Positions 26,701 to 38,468 of a DNA stretch of 64,000 bases are shown piece after piece. Position numbers and translations under genes: made by a program. The stretch covers positions 434,001 through 498,000 of the forward strand of contig WIXG01000005.1 in assembly GCA_009869945.1 (NCBI GenBank), given 5' to 3'. The notes below the pieces were generated by a model. That model was not told where the DNA came from. It made no database searches and saw only the letters and a program-made list of their open reading frames with translations. Every line of letters starts with the position of its first letter. Position 1 is the first letter of the stretch. This DNA is from Mesaphorura yosii. Its lineage: Eukaryota; Arthropoda; Collembola; Poduromorpha; Tullbergiidae.

Positions 26701-29700
26701 CTCCCCAAATCGATTCCGCTCCAAATTTCTGCAATTTACAGAATCGTTGATCGTCAGGATTCCTCGCAAGCAAGAGGCAAGAAGCAGCAGAAAGGACGCG
26801 ACGCATCACAAGAATAATGGGAATCATCAAGAAGATGGAGAATGTGCGTGTTTTGGGTTTTGGAGGTATTAATATCATTACTTTGAACGTCATCACTTTA
26901 CATTAAAGAATAGACAAAGACATGGCTCGGACGAACGAAGGCTATCAATATCAGAGGATTTGAGCTCCGAGATTCTTCTCTGATTTCTTGAGCTGCACAA
27001 GCAACGCTCTCGTGTTTACCTATTTGAGTGTCTTACTTTCCTCCGACGCGAATGCGAACGCGGATGAGTCAAGTCGAATAGAGTAGAAATATTTCGAGTA
27101 TAAATTCTGATATCATGAATTGCAATGAACCGTGAAGTCGAAAATATTTGTTGTTAATGCTCTAACGCAGCGTCTCATCTATGAATATCAATCCAAATTT
27201 TCTATTCACGTCTTCGATTTCAATTTCGAAAAATCACTCCTGCTCTTTGAAATCAAGTAGTCAACAAGCGCAAGATAAACACAAGACTCTTGAATCTTAT
27301 ATCTCAGGTTCGTACTCGAGTCTCTCGTGTGACGCTTTGCCACAGTGAGACGGAAGACTCGAGTCTTATGTACATTAACATAAATGCTCTTAACTGTCAA
27401 TAAGCTGCTGGCACGCTTGCTTGATCTCAATTCTGTTTTATCTGTGATGAGCGCGTCTACTATACTTTTCTAAATCCTAAAGTTTAAAACGCCGCCGCGG
27501 GTTTTAATTAAATTCAGCTTGCCGAGAATCGAATTTTAGAATTTCTTGCTGGGCGCTTGAGCAAACTAAATTAAAATGTCATTCCTTGTGATTTCTTTAT
27601 ATAGAAGATCAAGAATCAAGATTGGTGGATTATCCGGGACAGGGAGCACTACTATAGCGCATTACATTGTTGCTGCTGCCGCCACTTCTGGTGAAGAGGT
27701 ACTTACAACGATTCCAGGCTCTCCAGACAACTGAACGTTCCAGAGTGAATTCGGCTTATTTCATTTCCTTTGAGATTCCTGGGAAATACAAAAGGCAAGA
27801 GCGGAATAAGAATTTTTATATTTCAGATTTCAGGCTGCTGTGCTCCCGCACTGGAAACTGAATTTATCAAGCAGAGCGCGCGCGCGGAGAGAATGGAGAA
27901 AGTTGGAGCCGAAGGGCATCGCAAGTCGTTCTTCGTCTTTATACGCAATAAACGTCAAATCTCACAATCGCACGTCAAGCGAATTGTTTGCTTAACAATT
28001 TGAATTCGTAAATCTGAGGGCGGACGTCACAGGACAGGATGGAGTCCAAAATAATAAATAGCTGCCATTACCATTTCGCGAGATTATGCGAGTTGAGGCG
28101 CGCAGATAAGAAATTGCTCTTTAAATATTGTTAACCTGAGCATGTGGGATTATTTAAAGTTTCCGAAAGACATTTGAATTATTCCTCTTCCTACGTACGT
28201 GGCCATAAACTCATAAAACCCTGGCACGCACAGTACGAGCACATGTTCAAATTGTTCCCAGAAGATTAGCGTAGCGTTATTGCAACAATGCAAAAAGACA
28301 CAAGGCACAGGGCGATTGTACAAAACAGCAGCGCAGCGTTGTTGTTTTGAGACGCGTACAGACAAGAAGGCAGATGCTGATGGAGGAGACGCTGGAACAG
28401 AAGCTTAAGAATGTTTTCCTCTTGCTGTAAGTAAATATTATTTTGTATCAAATTCCGCGTTCGCCACTTAAACCTTCCCCGTCCTAGTTCCTATTCACTC
28501 TGCTCTTGACAGCGTGCGATGAAATTATGTTAGTTAAGAAAGGCCAATGCCAAAACAAACTTAAAGCCTGACTTGGAGTTGTGCTCGTGCTGAGGGAAAC
28601 CACAGTCACAAGTAATAGAATTACTCCTCTTCTGGTTTCATGGCATGTTTTGTACTCAGCCTGCGGCAGACGCAGATTACCATTCATTTCCTATTAAGAC
28701 GGCAGAGTGCTGGAGCCAAATGCCAAAGCCACTGTGACATTGTTTTACGTTGCACCATGTGCAGAGGTCCTAAGTCAAAACTGTGATCCTAAAATGATGA
28801 TCTCGGGTTACGTGAAATGACTAAACTTCTGAAATACAGCAAGCAAGGCGGCGCAGGCACTGCGTTTCCAAGCGTAAGTAATGAGAGATTGATATGTTCT
28901 TCTTTATGACCGCATTTGCGCATGCAACTCTGCTTAATAGTTCTTATTCGATAAGACAACCATAATAACTCTCTTTCCATGCAAATTCAGCATCGTCTGG
29001 CAGTTTGCTTTCTCGTTGAGAGTCAAAGGAGCAATGGCAATTCTACTTTCTCGATGGGTAAAAGTGAATCAGCGGGAGGGGTGTTTATAGTTGATTTCGT
29101 TACCGCAGGTGAACGAGTATCGTACTGAAGACTAAGACCAAAATTCTAAATAACTCAGCGTAGCCTATTTATGTATCCGGAGACCCAATTTATCGCTGGG
29201 ACGGAGGAAGTTAAGTTAATCGAAAGCTGCTGCTTTTGCTGTAGTGAAATTATGTGCGTCGACATACTCCAAAACCCAAGGCTTGGATCGTCTGCTAATG
29301 TTTAAAACGTTTATGATCGTCAGGGAGCCTTTACTCCACTCTAAAGGAAGTTGGCGACACTCTTGACTTGTGTGTGATCTTTCGAACGTGATACGGGACA
29401 TCTGGTCAATGAAGATAAACAGCCCAGGCCATAACAGCTTCTCTTCGTAATTGGTTTTATGGCATGGGGCCTGATGTTGCTGAACTTTGCAATTATCATT
29501 TACCACGCACACGTTCTAGCTAGCAGAAGTTTTTAATGAGAAGGGCTTGGAAAGCAAGCCGTTGAAAATCGTGCCCGAGTTTTACGTTTTACGAAGACCA
29601 TTTTCATTGCAGACCTTGAATTGAATTTGCTTGGATGCATCGGAAGTAGAAAAGGAGACAAAGGTCCTCTCCTCGGTTCAGTGAAAGCAAGACCGGCGAG

Positions 29701-32700
29701 ATGACCGACCCTTTTGTTTGTTTTATTTTACGGCACGAAATTTTTTCTGGGAAAGTGATCGAACGCTCTGGGTCTGAACGTTTTATTAAAAATCAATTTT
29801 TTGGCATTCATTTCGATTTGTGAGCTGTTACTTCATGGCATTCTGGACGCGTGGCGTTTGATGGTGTAGGATTTTTTCATAGATTGACGTGTTTAAGGTA
29901 ATATTAATGTTACTGCCAACCACCTCTGCCTCGTTTTCAAAGAAATCTCGCTTTGAATTCAGAATTAATGCAGTTTCTCGTTCTCTTCCCTTTTCAAACT
30001 GACATTTGTATAGAGACGATCGTTTTTCTCATACAGGCACCGAATTTCATGGAAGGTTAAGTTCTCATCCTCACATATATCTTTCATTCTCACTCTCATT
30101 GAAGAGCCCCTAGCTTCGACTCATATTGTGGCTCATATTGTCTAACTTGCCTGATAGTTTCGTCCAAAAAAGCTTCCATTTACAGGAATCGTCAAAATCG
30201 TCGTCATGAATCGTTTTCTGTGCATCCGTGAATAAATATGCTAACGTTGGGTCAACAGTCGTGCGTCTTCTCTGAGTGCCCAATTACCATATGCATTCTA
30301 ATTTTAAGTATCAGTGCTGGCGGCAGTTACTCTTAATCTCAAGGGCATAAGACTGCGAAACGATGTGTGGATGCTGGTAGCTGGGCTGGATGACCTGGGT
30401 TGTCATTATGCACATTAGCAAAACCACATGCTTCAGCTCTCATTAGCGACTGAATGAAGCAACTCAAGTGGAAAGCCATTTAATAGTTTGATATTGTTGT
30501 TACCGGCTTGCTTCCAGGAAAGCTTTGGAAAGCAAGACGGTGAAAGCTTCTTAAAATCGAACCACGTCTTGCCTCCATGAAATAAGCGAGTGACAGCGAC
30601 AATAGCCAGCGCAGTGCCAAGAAATCGGAACAATGACGTCGTCTTTTGTACTCCCATGACACATTGATGGTTGGGCGAAGCATAAATAATTTGAATTGAA
30701 AAGTTGCTCCCAATAAAATATGAGCAGAATGGATGACAAGAATTGAGTGAAAACTTCTCGCGCTGAGACAACACGCAGCACGTGAAAGAGGAAGCGATCG
30801 CCTGGCTTGCTTGTATGCGTCTCTATCCAGTCTCCAGCCTCCCTCGTCATCTTTGCGAATGTGTTACGAGTCCCAGCGCGACAAGACTATCGACTCTTTG
30901 TAGTACGCGCTTCTCATTTTATTCATGACTGGCAAATCTCGTGCGTGGTATTTCTGCGATCCTCTTATAACTGGATTACGAGGGATGTTGCAAAAATAAT
31001 TTTAAACCTTAATTGTTCGTATCTGTCCTAACGGTAACTTCCTGCTGCCCTATTTTGTGAGCTCGCTGGGAAGAGTCTACTGCAACTCTACTGAAAATAT
31101 CAGTTCATTTGCGCCGCTGCAGCACTTGTAGGACTCTCATTCTGTGAACATGAATTCTGTTAAAATCGAGTACCGATCTGTCATCAAATTTTGAACAACT
31201 CTGGAGAATACGCGGCTCAACTTCATCGTGAGATGAAATCTGCCACGGCAAGGACTGCCCATCAGCGGAGACCGTACGAAAATGGTGCCAGAGATTTCGT
31301 GAAGATGAACAAGGCGTGGCTGACTAGCCAAGAGCGGGACAACCAAGAACAGCTAAAGCAGACAACAACGTTACGAAGGTTCAGCATGTTCTAGAAGCAG
31401 TCAGGCGGCTAACCCTACGTGATATTGTGCGTAAAACGCAGAAGAAGCAATAGCATATCTTGGGTTTGTTCAAGGCCACCCAAATTACAGTCCTGACCTC
31501 GCTCCTAGCGACTATCATTTGTTCCCGCATCTGAAGAAGTTCCTCTGGAAAACAGGTACTTGTCCGATGTCAAGCTCGAACAAGTAACAAAATCATGGCT
31601 CAACCGTCAACCCTCGGCATTCTACGCCAAAGGCATCTCAGACCTGAAGAATCGTTGCGAAAAATGCGTCAGACTCCGAGGATCACATGTTGAAAAGTAG
31701 AATGTACAAATCTGATATTTCCAAGTTATTTTTGCAACAACCCTCGTATGTCATTATTTTATCATGTAGATCACAATCTATTGATTTATTCCATAAAGCG
31801 TGTACATCTTTGATCACACTTTCATCATTCCGTTTTCAACTTTGAAAGTGATGCTGTTTTCTCATCTCGTCAAGCGGAATGTAGGAACTAAATCAATGTT
31901 ACCCATGCATGAAGACTTGCGATGCGATGTAATGTGCGACCTGGCAGTGAGTGCCTACCTCGCGATGCTTTTAAGAACTTTCACACCCATCAAATCTCTG
32001 CTTTTGTCTGACGTGTACAACTTTGTCCGTATAAAGTCACGTTGCCTGACACTCAACCTACGCATCATCTGTCACTCTGTACAGAAAAACTTACAAATTC
32101 AGAAGTGATGCCAGGTTGCAGAACGTGTTGTTAGGAAGCTCACGTATTTTGTTGTCCAACAAATACAATTGCTTCAAGTTGGGGATGTTGTGGAACGAGT
32201 ATGAGTACACAGAGTCGACAGTGTTTTTGCCCAGATCGAGAATTTCCAGCGAGTTGAGGCCATTGTAATGGGACTCCGCGATATTTTTGATTTTGTTCTC
32301 GGTCAGCTGCCTGCAAAGCGAAAATAGACAAGTCACGGCGTGCACGTGAAGAAATCTTAAACGATTTGTTGACAGGAAAAATTAGTTTCGCAACCTCAAA
32401 CGTAAAAGAGGATGCGAGTGAGGAAGGGTAACGATTTTATCAAATTACCGAAGTTTGAAACTTTCCAGTTTTCATGAATCTGAAAAGTTTGAATATCTCT
32501 TCAGGGTTCGAGAAGTGTTTGATAGGGAGAGAGAGAACTTTAGATTTAAGATATAAATTTTGACATATTGAGAAATAATGCTTGAGGTTTTTCCGAGGTT
32601 TCTGCTGGGAGGTTGGTAAAATGCCGTGACGAAGAGATCATAATTGGAAAGTATTAATAAAACCTTCTAACACGCACTTACAGTATTCGCAGTGACTTCA

Positions 32701-35700
32701 GTGGCTCATACACGTCTGGTTCTGTTCCAGTCAGCTGGTTGTGCCTCAAATCTCTGCAAAAGTATAGCCCACAACATAGTGTACTGTATAGAAATGCCTC
32801 ATTACAAGTAATGAATGTGTCCCATCAAAACACAGAAAACGCAGCTACCGAGACAGAGTAAGGAAAACTTGTAAGACTGTGGGCGTTACTAGCTGAAATT
32901 GTCAGCCATCTAAGCACATAGGATACGAAGCCGCACGATCAGTATCAATTTCGTAGCTGAATTTAACGAAACCTGAGGAAAACACAAAGTGAACCTGCAG
33001 CATTATCAGGAAAACACACTTGCTTCCTCGTTTGATGTTAACGACGTTCCGGAGCTGTAAATTAATGGAAAGTATTATGCTTCCTTCGCGACATGTTTAA
33101 ATCTGGGACTTCGGTCCAATTTTAGACCTGCTTCGCTTTGTTTTTCACTTGGAAGCAGGATTGTAGTGAAAGTTGTATAAGAGAATTGTCTTATAAAAAT
33201 TAGTTCAATAACGATCAATTTTAAGGAGCTCTAGGATATTGCTTTATCCGCTGCCGCCACAGGTTCGCCATCGACTAGGAGCTCCCAGTATTAGACATAC
33301 AGACAATTTGGGTTGTGAACTGGTGCATATTGGTACATGTTTATATCGGTTGAGCTTAGAAACCATCCGGTGTGCGTTGCTGCAATCGCTGCCACCTCAC
33401 CATTCTGTACTTCAACTCGTTTCACAATATTGCTGCGATTTTAACACTACTACCTCTGATCTGGCGTTTCGCGTGCTAGTTGCTACCGTTCGTACGTAAT
33501 AAGAAACGATGAGCTCAACAATCAATATGTGCTCATCCCATTTTCTCGAGCAGTGTCCACAAGTTTTTAAGTAATAACCCGTTATACACACATAGAGGAA
33601 TGCGAATCCATAAGCACATAAGATGTGCTAATAAGAAAGCAAAAGCTAAAGCTAAAGCCAAACCAGGCAGGCGTGATAAAAGGACTTACAGCTGCTGCAA
33701 CGACTCCAACCCTTGAAATGCATCTTTTGAGATGGAGGAGAGTTCATTGTGTGAAAGGAACAACTTGACCAAATTCCGGTTGCTCTTAAAAGCTCCGGCC
33801 AGTATTGTTTTAAGACGATTCTTGGTCAAATGCCTGTACGGAGTCGTATTTCATGTAGTCATAAAACAAGACTCGAGAAAGCAATGATTTGACTTTGGCT
33901 CACAGCGTTTCCAGCTTGGGCAAAGACGCAAAAGCTCCCAATGGCAGTTCCTCAATCGAGCAATGGGATAAAATTCTGCGGGTAAAACAATATGGCCGGG
34001 TCAATAGTAGCCGGAGCACAGAAGCGGCACGGTAGTAAGAAATAATGTGGGCCTGATTTCCGTAAGGTCGTTCGATAGCTCAGCTATTTGCAAGGCTTAA
34101 GGCGGCGTATTTCAAAGAATTGCAGACATTTATTTCAAGATTTGTTTCATTTATTCGTTACACAGCATCGAAATACAACCGTTCAGAACGAAGAAGGCAG
34201 GCGAATGTTGATAATGAGGAAAGTAGTGATACCAAACTCAGTTGGTTCAACGAGGCAAAAATGATTCTGGTTGCGGAAACGCGTTCGTGGCGATGCTTGT
34301 GGCAGGATTCACTTTTAATTGCGACTTTAAATTTCGGAAAAGTTTTGCCAAACGGAACGTGAGCGTGAATAAGTAGACGTTGAGAAAGTTTATGCGCATT
34401 AAACTCTACAGCCGGACTGGAATTCTTGATTTGGAATTAAGAAAGGACATGATACGAGAAACTAGAGTGAAAGCACACAAACAATCCAAACAGCCACAGC
34501 ACGTTGATGAAAGCAGCACAACTTCTAATTCTTGTACTTAATCAAGTCGTCTGTCCACAGTTTTTCATTTTAAAAGTTTTGGCAGTGCTTCTCATACCCT
34601 CACCAGGCCCGCACCCGTTGATCGTGTCATTTAAGACAAGTAGAGCAAAAGTTCGTATAAAATTAAATCAGACAGGCCTAAGTAAATTAGGTAGCCAAAA
34701 ATAGAAACCAGCTCTCAATCAATGCATGAGCATCAAACGATTGGGGCGCAAGTGGTGTGATTAGAACGGCCGACCCATCGGAAGTCTTTTCAAAGACTCC
34801 GCGGCATCTTGACGAATAAAGTGCATATGGTGCACTGGGCTGAAAGCGATTGATGGCCACAACTTTTGAAATTGTTCGCAGAAGCTCACTTTATATATGC
34901 CCCTTTCATTACCCGCTAACTGCCAACATCGCCAACATGAAGTGAAGGGAGGGAGAAAGTTTGGCAGACTTACAGCGTGTGGAGACGCGGGAACTCGACG
35001 CGAGCAAACTCTTGAATCCTGATGGCACTTCCACTCAGGTCCCTGCATTGTAAAAAATGGAAGATTAATATCGCCGCATTAGCTGAGGACAAACAAACGC
35101 AGCGTGGGGTCATGTAGAGAATTTTCAACCGAAATTAGTCAAAATAGAAAATTGATGGTGAGAAAATGTGTCGACCGCTCAGAGTTGGCACGTTTCTCAG
35201 TGCAGAACTGGCAGTTGGCGGAAGACGCTTAATTCCTTCAACACGAACTGCATCTCGCAAAAAACAGAAAGGAAATTGAGCAATGTCTTTCCATCTCCGT
35301 CTGAGCGCATCGCAGCCCCGCACACCGCGCGTCTGTATTTGATTCACGAGAATATGGAAATGACAAGAGTTGTCACAGGAATACATTATTAAAGTTTTAC
35401 ATCACAGTGCGGCAGCATTGAATCGGATGGTCTTCTCGCAACAGAAGAAATTATAAAATAATATTTGGCAAGGCAAACCACCACCGCTCAACTGTCGCCA
35501 AGAAATTCTGTCGTGCAAGTGAATTTTGACTTGCGCCAGAAATTATAAACGCGGTTCAGAAGAAATGCAAACGGAATTCGCAGCGTGGCGGCTGCTGGGC
35601 TGCCATCTGCTTCCTGTTTTTGCATAGTTTCATGTTTAAGAATTTCAATCTCGTTTTTCAGTCGCCTTTATGTCAGGCATTTAAGTCTCCTATTCAATTG

Positions 35701-38468
35701 TTACAGACAGCTACTACCGAATTTATTTCGGAACGACGCGCTTCAATAAATGAATGAATGTGTTGAACCTTCAGCCTCAGTTTAAATTGAAATAGCCTAG
35801 AATTGAGCACCAAATTGATGTATGACGCAAGCGATCCGTCGTTGGAGAACCCATCAATTTTCGTCACTAGACAATGCCCGACCGTGAATGTCTATGAATA
35901 AGTGCGAAATACCATGAGTGTTTCTCTTCTGGGATGCGAACGAAGCCAGCGTCTACTCTACATGTGGATTAATTGTACAGCTCTGAACTGTTTATGGTGC
36001 TCCTAAACAACTTAATTTATGTGTGTGCTGAGCATTGTGCAAATTGTGTGTTTTCCTGCAAAACAGAATAATGCGAACTTTAGTCAAACGACATGCTCAT
36101 ATATTCTGGTGCCTCATTATTAATACGCAAAAACAATTTCGCCGTGCAGGATTATAATTTATATGGCCGAAGGACCTGAACCAGTATGCAAATCCAGAAG
36201 CTTTCTCCGACAGCTTTCTCCACGGCCCACGAGCACTTTTGGTGGGCCCACGGAACATTTGGTGGGTGCAGGCTTTCAGAGAAAATTTCCGACGTGAAAC
36301 TCGTAAAATATGTTAATCGCAACTTCTAATTAATTAGTCCCTTTTATGTTTCACACTAAATTGCCGCTAGGCCTGTCCTCACGACGAAGATCCACTTTCC
36401 ACACGTAGCTGTGGCTAAACTTATGACCACGCTCGTACTTGGCGGAACATGAATTAATTTTATGTTAATTTATAGCTCGCTTCCTCGTAAATTCAAGGCC
36501 CGAAGCCTCTTACTTCACTACATTAGGCTTGCAATTTATGCGTGGTTTATGTTTAGCCAAAAAATTTATGAGTACATAAGAAAAAGCTGCTCCAATAATT
36601 TTAATAAGCGTTGCCCCAAAGTTCAGGTATATGAAAGTTTCGCTCTAATGCTCATTATCTTTTTGCGTGAGTAACTTCTCAAAAAACTTGTTTGCATATG
36701 ATGAAAGTGACCTTTTAAATTCTCCGAATAAGGCAAAGAGAATTTAGTATGTGTAACTTACAGAAACTCCACCTCCTTTGGTATCTGTTCGAGGATGTGA
36801 GAAGAAATGTTGGAGAGCAGATTTGGACAAAATATTTTTTCTGACACGCAACGGCACCCAAAGTTAATTTCATTGCTACCGGTCAAGTGTCCTTCATGAT
36901 GCTCTTCAGGATGAAGAGTTCCTGTGAAACCAATTTTGCCGGTCTTGCGTTGACTATTAGCTGAATCTTCTGCGTGTCGGTTTTTCAGAGTGATGTTGAA
37001 ATTATCTAAAACAAGAGCATTTTCACGAATTCTTGCATGATCAAATTACACTGAAAAGCGAGATTGCAATTTTTGTAAGAATTCTATACAAGGAAAAGGG
37101 AAACCTGCAAGTTCTCCATAATACAATGAGTGACTAGAGTCAAGGCCGACAAAACGCAAAAGGTCGGACTCAATATTGCATGCATAGTGTCCATTACTAA
37201 TAATGTAGTAATCCGATTAGCTCTTCTCTGCATTTTGCCTGGCCCTACAGTCTAACCAAATCCGATGTGGCAGTGTTCATTCTTCCGTAGCGAGGACTTA
37301 CATTTGCAGCTAATATTTTTGTCGAAATCCGCATCTGGTCGCTTTTGAAAATATGAGTCCCAAAAGTCCCTCTCATGAATGTTATCTGTTAAATAAAGAT
37401 TTAGACGGTGGAATTAATCAAATTTTTTGCTTCTCTTCGCTCGCATTGTTGCTTTTGTCAGTGCTTCTCTGCGCCTGCAGTGCGTAAGAATAGCTACACA
37501 GCGTGGCAGCCACAGTCGTACGTCGTAGAAAGTGAGCCGTTATTGCTATATGATCAACTTGTATTAATCATGCACACTCCACGTATGACTGACAATGGAA
37601 AATGCACCGTATCAAAAGTTATTATGTTATCATGTCTCCCTGCTCTTTCTTTGCTTGTAATTCTGCGAAGTACAAACTCTCCTTTGCGAAATAATGGACG
37701 ATTGTGGAAAATGTTGAAAACATTAGCAAGATTGACGACAGAGGAGAAGGAAGGAGGAAGAAAGTTCAGCTGTCCGTAACAGCGTGTTTATAGTTCTCGG
37801 AATGTTACACTGGGTGAAATGCGTGCGTTGGAAGAAGCAATTTTTCTCTCCTTCATTGTTCGGTGAATCCGCAAGGACAAAATCCAAAAATAAGGTTATG
37901 ACGAGACAAGGCAGGCGAGAGCGAGGGTAGGAGATGAAAAGATCCGGAGTTCAGATTTTTGGCCGGGATCTGTTCATGAATGTTGGTCATGTAATAGAAG
38001 GTAGAAATGGAAATTTTATATTAAAAACTGTCAGGCACTGAAAAGAAAGAGGAATGGCCAGCAGAAAGAATTCGAATTCACAGTTGAGTAAATTCAATCC
38101 ACCACAACTTTAAATTCACAATCTGGTTATCCAGCGAAAAGGAGCATGAATATGAATTTAAATGATGCATGGAAGTTGTCACGTACCACAATGAAACTCA
38201 TCGCTTCCGTCCTCTGGACAGTCGACTTTCTTATTGCAGATTTGAGACTGCGGGATGCAGTGCATCGGGTTGGAGATACAGCCGAATTGGCCTGGTGGAC
38301 AGGATTCGGCCTGATTCTTCTTTGTCCTGGATAAGGTCGCATTTGTTGCCCCTTTCAGCAGCTGGTTTAGAGGAGACAAGTCGAGATTCTTCTGAGGATG
38401 ACCAAACGATGAGGTGGCCATGGCTCGGGAGAACAGATGCCCAAGATCCAAAAATAGAAGGAAGAAAA
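20766..38468 (-). CDS. Relaxin-receptor-like LGR (type C), copy 2; first exon not found
   Basis: Paralogue of the receptor at 0.8-12 kb. Exons found: 38187-38468, 37302-37385, 36762-37005, 34974-35042, 33904-33975, 33690-33833, 32682-32753, 32095-32310, 27707-27778, 26651-26728, 24807-24923, 23821-24053, 22562-22992, 22430-22493, 21727-21839, 21459-21557, 20766-21053 (about 892 codons). The first listed exon starts in mid-codon with a hydrophobic run (FFLLFLDLGHLF), so a short upstream exon with the start ATG is missing. Domains: LDLa (six Cys, ending DGSDEFHC), LRR N-cap (FGCRCVSEKIFC), ten LRRs, RXFP-type hinge (CEPKGDGISS), 7TM with LDRY and NPILY. Unlike copy 1, it has a 130-residue tail rich in Thr, Ser and Asn, encoded by the last two exons. 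Compared with copy 1, it has an extra intron before TM6 and one splitting an LRR pair, while three LRRs are fused on one 216-nt exon. Confidence 0.9.
30979..31746 (+). mobile_element. Internally deleted mariner element
   Basis: Terminal inverted repeats: CGAGGGATGTTGCAAAAATA at 30979 and, reading inward from 31746, CGAGGGTTGTTGCAAAAATA. They are followed by further near-matches and flanked by TA on both sides (30977-30978, 31747-31748), the mariner target duplication. The element is 768 bp, against about 1.3 kb for an intact mariner. The right half keeps the transposase C terminus: NYSPDLAPSDYHLFPHLKKF at about 31485-31544, then, after a frameshift, the WLN...FY..GI.. block and a final HVEK-stop near 31700. 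The left half no longer gives a recognisable transposase. It lies within an intron of the second receptor. Confidence 0.9.
31479..31703 (+). pseudogene. Mariner transposase C-terminal fragment, frameshifted
   Basis: The block containing YSPDLAPSDYHLF is the last catalytic-Asp region typical of mariner transposases. The following segment reads in another frame (SDVKLEQVTKSWLNRQ... and GISDLKNRCEKCVRLRGS), ending in a stop just before the right terminal repeat. Frameshift plus loss of the front half means no active enzyme. Confidence 0.85.
35043..36761 (-). other. 1.7-kb intron of LGR copy 2
   Basis: Lies between the LRR N-cap exon (36762-37005) and the first LRR exon (34974-35042). No exon, transposon terminus or structured repeat that I can support. 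The introns 32754-33689 and 33976-34973 are also without recognisable content. Confidence 0.5.

Larger units (their letters stand above)
24924..32094 (-). other. Long introns of LGR copy 2 (24924-26650, 26729-27706, 27779-32094)
   Basis: Three introns separated only by the small LRR exons 26651-26728 and 27707-27778. Apart from the mariner remnant in the last one, I see no second gene, RNA gene or repeat array. The frames present are short and without recognisable domains. The smaller introns 22993-23820 and 24054-24806 are likewise empty. Confidence 0.55.
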
